Assembly (NCBI GenBank): GCA_949288405.1
Contig: CASEKM010000209.1
Location: 1 to 6,611 of the forward strand
Direction: 5' to 3'
From: an uncultured bacterium
Lineage (GTDB): Bacteria; Bacillota; Clostridia; Oscillospirales; Oscillospiraceae
DNA length: 6,611 bases
The notes below the pieces were generated by a model that saw only the letters and a program-made list of their open reading frames with translations, had not been told where the DNA came from and searched no databases. The position numbers and the translations under genes are program-made. Shown piece after piece: positions 1 to 3,765 of this stretch (position 1 is the first letter of the stretch; every line of letters starts with the position of its first letter).

Positions 1-451
1 CGCCCCGGCGGTTTCCGCCCTTCTTCTCCAGATAGCGCAGCTCGGAGAGCTTGCTGTCCGAGGCCTGCATGAACTGGCGCAGGCGGTCCTCAAAGTCAGT
101 GGGCTCCTTGGGCGCGGGCCGGGGCGCAAAGCCGCCCTGGCGGGGCGCTCCTCCAGGCCGGGGAGCTCCGCCGCTTCTGGGACGGCCGCCCTGGCCGCCC
201 GCCGGACGGGGAGGCGGATCGCTGACCTTCTTAATGGACAGATTGATCCGGTTGGCCTGGTCGATGCCAATGACCTTTACCTTGACCTCCTGCCCCTCCT
301 TCAGGTAATCGGACACCTCGTTCACATAGGTGTAGGCGATCTCCGAGATGTGGACCAGACCGGAGCGCCCCTCCGGCAGGGCCACAAAGGCGCCGAATTT
401 TGTGATTCCCGTTACCTTGCCGTCCAAAATGGACCCAACACCAAACTCCAT
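1..451 (-). CDS. yabR: YabR-like S1 domain RNA-binding protein (3' end outside window)
   Basis: This is a probable S1-domain RNA-binding protein of the YabR (general stress protein 13) family, likely cytoplasmic and associated with RNA or ribosomes. Residues 4-75 form an S1 domain: VGSILDGKVTGITKFGAFV is strand 1-2, SGLVHIS follows, and GQEVKVKVIGID and INLSIKK close it. Residues 78-117 are a Pro/Gly/Arg-rich, low-complexity linker with RGG-like character. Residues 118-144 (FEDRLRQFMQASDSKLSEL) are the conserved C-terminal helix of clostridial members. No stop codon occurs in 150 codons, so the gene runs off the left edge, probably by only a few residues. I chose ATG at 451. An in-frame GTG at 454 directly precedes it and lies nearer the AAGGAGG at 467-473 (12 versus 15 nt, both long). 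It is last in the yabP-yabQ-divIC-yabR block, as in B. subtilis. Molecular function is not established. Confidence 0.9.
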   Translation of the reverse strand, partial: MEFGVGSILDGKVTGITKFGAFVALPEGRSGLVHISEIAYTYVNEVSDYLKEGQEVKVKVIGIDQANRINLSIKKVSDPPPRPAGGQGGRPRSGGAPRPGGAPRQGGFAPRPAPKEPTDFEDRLRQFMQASDSKLSELRYLEKKGGNRRG

Positions 452-491
452 CACTGACTGAAATATCCTCCTTGTAAATTTCCCCCTCAAG

Positions 492-530
492 CCGCGCCCG
501 CAGGCGCGGACCGGGGCCCCGCAGCCCCGG
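492..530 (-). repeat. Two adjacent GC-rich hairpins between divIC and yabR
   Basis: Two perfect inverted repeats lie one base apart. CCGCGCC (492-498) pairs with GGCGCGG (503-509) around a 4-nt loop. CCGGGGC (511-517) pairs with GCCCCGG (524-530) around a 6-nt loop. In the mRNA direction (minus strand) they begin about 9 nt after the divIC stop and are followed by CTTGAGGGGG, not by a U-tract. They are therefore not a standard intrinsic terminator. An RNA processing, stability or attenuation role between divIC and yabR is inference only. Confidence 0.6.
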
Positions 531-538
531 CGGAGCCG

Positions 539-814
539 TCAGCCGGCTACGTCGATATACAGGGTCTCCCCCTGCTTGACATAGCCCTTCTCCCGGGCCA
601 CCCGCTCCAGGGTCTCAGGGTCGTCGCTGCTTTCGATGGCGTCTTCCAGCCGCCGGTTGTCCAGCCGCTGCTCCTCCACCTGCTGTTCCAGCGCCTCCCG
701 CTCCTCCTGGACGGACTGGATCTGCCCCCGCAGGTCCAGCAGGGAGGTGGCCAGATACACCAGGAGCACGACGATCACCAGCTTGGTCAGCAGTCCCGCC
801 CGTTTCAGCCGCAT
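539..814 (-). CDS. divIC: Cell division protein DivIC/FtsB (septum formation initiator)
   Basis: This is a small bitopic membrane protein of the divisome. In the family it forms a complex with FtsL and DivIB/FtsQ that activates septal peptidoglycan synthesis. The 91 residues show a short basic N-terminus (MRLKRAG), one membrane segment at about 8-27 (LLTKLVIVVLLVYLATSLLD) and an extracytoplasmic coiled coil at about 30-65 (LRGQIQSVQEEREALEQQVE and onward). The FtsB/DivIC tail at 66-91 contains ETLERVAREKGYVKQGE. Length and layout are typical. ATG at 814 is preceded by GGGAGGAG with about 6 nt spacing. The gene follows yabQ, whose open frame overlaps it. Because divIC is needed in growing cells, it should not depend only on the sigma-E promoter upstream of yabP; a weak internal promoter candidate lies at about 888-896. 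Confidence 0.93.
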   Translation of the reverse strand: MRLKRAGLLTKLVIVVLLVYLATSLLDLRGQIQSVQEEREALEQQVEEQRLDNRRLEDAIESSDDPETLERVAREKGYVKQGETLYIDVAG

Positions 815-1307
815 TTGGCGCTCCTCCCTTCTCCCGGTCCGCCCGGCGGCGGGCCGCAGACTCCATATCCTGAGTTATCTGATTTATTCTATACCATTTC
901 ACGCCGGAAAGGAAGATATTTTTTGCAAGTTTTTTGATTTTTTTCTGGAGGCGTTTTAGTGCAATCAACGGAAGGAGCAGGATCCCGACCACCGCCGTCA
1001 CAAGATCCGCCGCCCGGTAGCCCAGCCACAGGACGGGACGGCTCAGCAGCCAGAAGTAGGCCGCCCCGCCCAAAAACAAAAACGCCGCCCCGTACAGGCG
1101 CACCGGTCCGCCCCAGGCCCACTGGGACCAGAGGAACAGCGTCCCGGTGAGCACCAGCCAGAACAGCAGATCCAGCACCGGCCCCAGCAGGGGCAGCCGC
1201 ACCCGCACCTGCAGGATGCGGAACAGGTCGTAGAGCACCCCGGCGGCCAGCCCCAGCAGCACCGCCTGCCCCAGCGCCGCCCCCTGGGCGGCCACATCCA
1301 CCGTCAT
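615..1307 (-). CDS. yabQ: Spore cortex biosynthesis protein YabQ (3' end overlaps divIC)
   Basis: YabQ is a polytopic membrane protein. In B. subtilis it is needed for spore cortex formation and sits in membranes around the forespore. The N-terminus carries the family hallmark AAGVLYDLFRILQ (about 21-33). Hydrophobic segments lie at about 10-24, 41-62, 70-88 and 92-116, followed by a basic tail with QKKIKKLAKN at 121-130. The start ATG overlaps the yabP stop as ATGA (1304-1307), indicating translational coupling. The oddity is the 3' end: codon 165 reaches the divIC start and the frame stays open for another 66 codons inside divIC. That part (APGVSGHLPAGPAGADPVRP and onward) is Gly/Ala/Pro-rich and looks like a shadow of divIC in another frame. 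The functional protein probably matches the family only to about residue 160. A lost stop codon, a frameshift near the 3' end or a genuine long overlap are all possible. Identity is secure; the 3' boundary is not. Confidence 0.85.
   Translation of the reverse strand: MTVDVAAQGAALGQAVLLGLAAGVLYDLFRILQVRVRLPLLGPVLDLLFWLVLTGTLFLWSQWAWGGPVRLYGAAFLFLGGAAYFWLLSRPVLWLGYRAADLVTAVVGILLLPLIALKRLQKKIKKLAKNIFLSGVKWYRINQITQDMESAARRRADREKGGAPNAAETGGTADQAGDRRAPGVSGHLPAGPAGADPVRPGGAGGAGTAGGGAAAGQPAAGRRHRKQRRP
888..896 (-). promoter_or_regulatory. Possible extended -10 promoter for divIC inside yabQ
   Basis: The minus strand reads TGGTATAGAAT within an AT-rich patch (about 880-960) of an otherwise GC-rich gene. 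This gives an extended -10 (TGG plus TATAGA, 4 of 6) about 74 bp upstream of the divIC start. The -35 position at 17 bp spacing (TCTTCC) is poor, so the call rests on the extended -10 and on the biological need for vegetative divIC expression. The AT-rich patch may only reflect the Lys/Ile/Asn codons of the yabQ tail. Confidence 0.25.
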
Positions 1308-1594
1308 CCCCCCAGCAGGCGGGAGAGCAGCCCGCCCCGCCCCCGGCGGTCGTCCTCGTACACCAGGGAGTCCACGCTGCCCTCCACCTTCAGGTCCCCG
1401 CCGTCCAGGGACAGCTTCTCAATGTGCAGGTCCTCCCCCCGCACCACCAGGGTCCCTTTGGCGGTGGCCATGACGATGGTGTTCTCGTCGAAGCTCTCCA
1501 CCTCCTCCACCCCGGATACGGTGAGCTGCTCCCGCCCCTCCAGCAGAATGTGGTGGGCCGCCTCCGCCGGCAGGCGGCTGTCGTCATATGCCAT
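1304..1594 (-). CDS. yabP: Sporulation protein YabP (spore envelope/cortex assembly)
   Basis: YabP is a small sporulation protein of the YabP/YqfC family, needed in B. subtilis for normal spore cortex formation and made in the mother cell. The protein here (96 aa from the chosen start) matches the family along its length: HHILLEGREQLTVSGVEEVE, SFDENTIVMATAKGTLVVRG, then LHIEKLSLDGGDLKVEGSVD and SLVYEDD. The pattern is short beta strands with the conserved Glu-Val-x-Ser-Phe-Asp motif and the closing Val-Glu-Gly. The tail (RRGRGGLLSRLLGG) is low complexity. I chose ATG at 1594 because AAGGAG (1603-1608) sits 8 nt upstream; an in-frame GTG at 1603 lies inside that ribosome binding site and is unlikely to be used. 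It heads the operon and overlaps yabQ by ATGA. A sigma-E promoter just upstream fits its known mother-cell expression. Confidence 0.92.
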   Translation of the reverse strand: MAYDDSRLPAEAAHHILLEGREQLTVSGVEEVESFDENTIVMATAKGTLVVRGEDLHIEKLSLDGGDLKVEGSVDSLVYEDDRRGRGGLLSRLLGG

Positions 1595-1602
1595 AGTCCC
1601 CA

Positions 1603-1608
1603 CTCCTT
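1603..1608 (-). promoter_or_regulatory. yabP ribosome binding site (decides the start)
   Basis: The minus strand reads AAGGAG, 8 nt before ATG at 1594. The alternative GTG start at 1603 overlaps the last base of this site, so the ATG start is preferred and the protein begins MAYDDSRLP. Confidence 0.75.
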
Positions 1609-1620
1609 GTGTTTTTTACC

Positions 1621-1649
1621 ATTGTATGGGACAGGGCGAGCGGGTATGC
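1621..1649 (-). promoter_or_regulatory. Sigma-E type sporulation promoter for yabP-yabQ
   Basis: On the minus strand GCATACC (1643-1649) is separated by exactly 14 bp from CATACAAT (1621-1628). The B. subtilis sigma-E consensus, from memory, is GHATATT - 14 bp - CATACAHT. The -10 matches in all eight positions and the -35 in five of seven, with ideal spacing. The predicted start lies near 1614, leaving a leader of about 20 nt that contains the yabP ribosome binding site. This agrees with the known sigma-E control of yabP and yabQ. Confidence 0.8.
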
Positions 1650-1663
1650 CTGGGAAGCGCCCC

Positions 1664-1692
1664 TTGCCAAGCCGCGGGAGAGATGCTATACT
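1664..1692 (+). promoter_or_regulatory. Sigma-A type promoter for the 1728-3013 operon
   Basis: TTGCCA (1664-1669, 5 of 6 to the -35 consensus) is followed after exactly 17 bp by TATACT (1687-1692, 5 of 6 to the -10 consensus), with TGC directly before the -10 (extended -10). The predicted start is near 1699, leaving a leader of about 29 nt with AGGAGG at 1715-1720. This promoter is back to back with the sigma-E promoter of yabP; the two are only 14 bp apart. Confidence 0.82.
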
Positions 1693-1727
1693 AGACCCAT
1701 CAAACATTTGTACCAGGAGGAGCGGCC

Positions 1728-2132
1728 ATGACTGTAGTGCTGTGCGCCGACGACCGGGGCGGGCTGTCCTTCCACGGCCGCCGCCAGAGCCGGGACCGGC
1801 TCGTGTATGAGGACCTGCTCTCCCAGGCGGCGGGGCGCCTTCTCTGGATGGAGCCCTGCTCCCGCCCCCTGTTCCCCCAGGAGGCCAGGACGGTCCGAAC
1901 GGCGGAGGAGCCCTGGACCCAGGCGGGAGCGGAGGACCTCTGCTTTCTGGAGCTCCAGGACCCCACCCCCGCCCTGGCGCGGGCGGACCAGCTGGTGGTC
2001 TACCGGTGGAACCGGCACTACCCCTCCGACCGGAAGCTCCCTTTGCCCCCGGAGGGCTGGACGCTGACCGGACGGACGGAATTCCCCGGCCACTCCCACG
2101 ACGTGATCACAAAGGAGATCTACCAGCGATGA
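1728..2132 (+). CDS. Uncharacterised 134-residue protein, coupled to a secreted nuclease
   Basis: Function unknown. The soluble protein has no signal peptide or membrane segment. The N-terminus (MTVVLCADDRGGLSFHGRRQ) starts with a beta strand followed by a charged loop with RRQSRDR. The C-terminal part has LVVYRWNRHYPSD at about 88-100 and ends GHSHDVITKEIYQR. I recall short clostridial proteins of this pattern (RRQSxDR, YRWNRxYP, SHxxITxExYQR) labelled 'ribonuclease Z' in databases, but the metallo-beta-lactamase HxHxDH motif is absent and the length is far too short, so I do not adopt that name. ATG at 1728 has AGGAGG 7 nt upstream. The stop overlaps the start of the downstream nuclease lipoprotein as ATGA (2129-2132), so the two are translationally coupled. 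A role connected with that nuclease is only an inference from this coupling. The real coding status is well supported by promoter, ribosome binding site and coupling. Confidence 0.8.
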   Translation: MTVVLCADDRGGLSFHGRRQSRDRLVYEDLLSQAAGRLLWMEPCSRPLFPQEARTVRTAEEPWTQAGAEDLCFLELQDPTPALARADQLVVYRWNRHYPSDRKLPLPPEGWTLTGRTEFPGHSHDVITKEIYQR

Positions 2133-3013
2133 GACAAATCAAGCAAGTTTCCCTGTCCCTGTTTCTGCTCCTGTGCCTGCTGCTGTCCGCCTGCGGGGCC
2201 CTCCCGGCGGGGACGCAGGCCTCCTTCTCCCTGGAGGACATCCCCGCATTTTCCGGCGAGCCCTATGTGGTGCTGGAGGACAACCAGCCCGGCTTCACCC
2301 AGGAGGAGCTGACCACCCAGGGCTTTGAGGAGTACAGCCCGCTGGACCTGCTGGGCCGGTGCGGCACGGCTTATGCCTGCGTGGGGCTGGAGACCATGCC
2401 CACCGAGGACCGGGAGTCCATCAGCCAGGTGAAGCCCTCCGGCTGGCAGACGGCGGAGTACAGCACCAGCCTGGTGGACGGGGGCTATCTGTACAACCGC
2501 TGCCACCTCATTGGCTTTCAGCTCACCGGGGAGAACGCCAACCAGGAGAACCTGATCACCGGCACCCGGTACTTGAATGTGGAGGGAATGCTCCCCTTTG
2601 AAAACCTGGTGGCCGACTATGTGAAGGAGACGGGAAACCACGTGCTCTACCGGGTGACTCCGGTGTTCTCCGGCCAGGAGCTGGTGGCCCGGGGGGTGGA
2701 GCTGGAGGCCCTGTCCGTGGAGGACGGCGGCGAGGGCGTGTGCTTCCATGTATACTGCTACAACAACCAGCCGGGGATCCAGATCGACTACGCCACCGGG
2801 GACAGCTGGGAAACCGGAGCGGAGCCCCAGCCGGACAGCTCCAGCCAGGGCGGGGAGCAGCACTATGTGCTCAACACAAACTCTAAAAAGTTCCACCTGC
2901 CCGACTGCTCCGGAGCGGAGAGCATGAGTCCCTCCAACCGGCAGGACTACACCGGCAGCCGTCAGGCCCTCATCGACCAGGGGTACTCCCCCTGCGGGAC
3001 CTGCAAGCCGTAG
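2129..3013 (+). CDS. Lipoprotein DNA/RNA non-specific endonuclease with Cys-rich C-terminal tail
   Basis: This is a predicted secreted, lipid-anchored nuclease (294 aa). A hydrophobic signal ends in a lipobox, Leu19-Ser-Ala-Cys22. Residues about 40-240 match the DNA/RNA non-specific endonuclease (beta-beta-alpha metal, EndA/NucA-like) family. The core is YLYNRCHLIGFQLTGENANQ followed by ENLITGTRYLN and EGMLPFEN. His126 is the likely general base, and an Asn near 138-141 the likely metal ligand. The usual D/N-R-G-H reads N-R-C-H here. The C-terminal 50 residues form a separate small domain (HYVLNTNSKKFHLPDC at 245-260, then YTGSR and SPCGTCKP). Cys260, Cys289, Cys292 and His256 could bind a metal. 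I chose ATG at 2129, not an upstream in-frame ATG at 2006, because it starts the signal peptide, has AAAGGAG 11 nt upstream and overlaps the previous stop as ATGA. Likely roles are nutrient scavenging or degradation of extracellular DNA. Confidence 0.9.
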   Translation: MRQIKQVSLSLFLLLCLLLSACGALPAGTQASFSLEDIPAFSGEPYVVLEDNQPGFTQEELTTQGFEEYSPLDLLGRCGTAYACVGLETMPTEDRESISQVKPSGWQTAEYSTSLVDGGYLYNRCHLIGFQLTGENANQENLITGTRYLNVEGMLPFENLVADYVKETGNHVLYRVTPVFSGQELVARGVELEALSVEDGGEGVCFHVYCYNNQPGIQIDYATGDSWETGAEPQPDSSSQGGEQHYVLNTNSKKFHLPDCSGAESMSPSNRQDYTGSRQALIDQGYSPCGTCKP

Positions 3014-3022
3014 CGGTGCAGA

Positions 3023-3049
3023 ACAGGGACGGCCGCCGGCCGTCCCTGT
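3023..3049 (+). terminator. Strong hairpin just after the nuclease gene
   Basis: ACAGGGACGGCC (3023-3034) pairs perfectly with GGCCGTCCCTGT (3038-3049) around a 3-nt loop. It starts 10 nt after the nuclease stop. No T-run follows (GTAACTTC), so it may protect the 3' end of the mRNA or work with the next hairpin and is not a lone intrinsic terminator. Confidence 0.5.
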
Positions 3050-3057
3050 GTAACTTC

Positions 3058-3091
3058 AAGGCCCCCGCCCGATCGATCGGGCGGGGGCCTT
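3058..3091. terminator. Perfect 34-bp palindrome between convergent genes (bidirectional terminator)
   Basis: A perfect palindrome runs from AAGGCCCCCGCCCGATC (3058-3074) straight into its reverse complement (3075-3091), with no spacer and GATCGATC at the centre. It lies between the nuclease (plus) and hpf (minus), whose stop is at 3108. Flanking T-runs are short in both directions. A bidirectional terminator is the most likely role, given the convergent genes and the lack of any other candidate. Confidence 0.65.
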
Positions 3092-3107
3092 ATATGCTTT
3101 GGAAAGA

Positions 3108-3626
3108 TCAGGTCTCATCCTCGATGATGCCATAGCCCCCGTCATTGCGGCGGTAGACCACGGCGAAGGCGCCGCCGGCGTCCTCATTCTTAAAGGCGAA
3201 GAAGCTGTGTCCCAGCAGATTCATCTGCAAAATGGCCTCCTCCTGGGTCATGGGCTTGATGGGGAAGGTCTTGGTGCGGACCACCTTGTACTCCCCCTCC
3301 TCCGGCGCGTCGGGGACCAGGGAGAAGCTCTCCTCCTCGGCGTCCGCCGCGTCTACCGTACGCTCGAAGGCGCCCTTGCGCAGACGCTTCTCCAGGCGGG
3401 TCTTGTTCTTGCGGATCTGCCGCTCCAGAGAGGCCACGGCGGCGTCGATGCAGGCGCGCATATCAGAGGAAGTCTCCGACACCCGGAAGTCCTTCTCCAC
3501 GCCAAAGGTAAGGGAGGCGGTAGCATCCTCCTTAAAGAAACGGTCTAACTTGCCCACTTTCTTCTCCGCATACTTCTGGATGTAGTTGGGCACGTTCACC
3601 TTTTTTCCTGTAAACACATACTTCAT
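3108..3626 (-). CDS. hpf: Ribosome hibernation promoting factor, long form (HPF), with shortened N-terminal domain
   Basis: Long-form HPF binds the 30S subunit near the mRNA and tRNA sites and, through its C-terminal domain, pairs 70S ribosomes into inactive 100S dimers in stress or stationary phase. The N-terminal domain (1-82) starts MKYVFTGKKVNVPNYIQKYA and includes KKVGKLDRFF and LERQIRKNKTRL. A linker at about 85-110 is acidic. The C-terminal dimerisation domain (112-172) contains FPIKPMTQEEAILQMNLLGH and VVYRRNDGGYGIIE. Length is 172, against roughly 175-190 usual. At residues 43-56 (VEKDFRVSETSSDM) about 14 residues that normally form a central beta strand (the 'VEVTI' segment) are absent, while sequence on both sides is normal. 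ATG at 3626 has AAAGGAG 9 nt upstream. It is transcribed alone from its own promoter (3699-3726). Confidence 0.93.
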   Translation of the reverse strand: MKYVFTGKKVNVPNYIQKYAEKKVGKLDRFFKEDATASLTFGVEKDFRVSETSSDMRACIDAAVASLERQIRKNKTRLEKRLRKGAFERTVDAADAEEESFSLVPDAPEEGEYKVVRTKTFPIKPMTQEEAILQMNLLGHSFFAFKNEDAGGAFAVVYRRNDGGYGIIEDET

Positions 3627-3644
3627 ACTTGTCCGCTCCTTTCA

Positions 3645-3686
3645 CCCCCGAGGGGGCATTCGTGGATGGGGAGGAGAACATCTCCT
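3645..3686 (-). promoter_or_regulatory. Structured 5' leader of hpf (two short hairpins)
   Basis: The predicted leader is about 65 nt. Its first hairpin pairs AGGAGA with TCTCCT (3672-3677 and 3681-3686) around a 3-nt loop. The second pairs CCCC with GGGG (3645-3648 and 3653-3656) and ends 2 nt before the AAAGGAG ribosome binding site (3636-3642). The CUCCU in the first hairpin could alternatively pair with the AGGAG of the ribosome binding site. A regulatory effect is inference. Confidence 0.35.
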
Positions 3687-3698
3687 ACCGTTGGTCTT

Positions 3699-3726
3699 AT
3701 TATACCACAGGGCGGAAAAATTTCCA
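3699..3726 (-). promoter_or_regulatory. Sigma-A type promoter of hpf
   Basis: The minus strand carries a perfect TATAAT (3699-3704) with TGG directly before it (extended -10). A 16-bp spacer separates it from TGGAAA (3721-3726, 4 of 6 to TTGACA). The predicted start is near 3692, 66 nt upstream of the hpf start codon. No sigma-B or sigma-H signature was recognised. Confidence 0.75.
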
Positions 3727-3765
3727 CTATTTTTTGTGAATTCTTTTCAAAGTCTCAACACCCGC

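Noticed and set aside
51..308. 85-codon open frame on the plus strand opposite yabR
   Set aside because: It is antisense to a clear S1-domain gene; its Gly/Pro/Arg wording mirrors the low-complexity linker of yabR.
2006..2128. Upstream in-frame start for the nuclease, adding 41 residues
   Set aside because: It would lie inside the preceding gene, place a Pro/Arg-rich stretch before the signal peptide and ignore the ATGA overlap and AAAGGAG at 2111-2117.
1728..2132. Calling the 134-residue protein ribonuclease Z
   Set aside because: No HxHxDH metal motif and less than half the length of RNase Z; the label seems to be an inherited misannotation.
2120..2896. 258-codon open frame opposite the nuclease gene
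   Set aside because: It is antisense to the nuclease, which has a signal peptide, catalytic motif and coupled start; no domain or ribosome binding site is seen.
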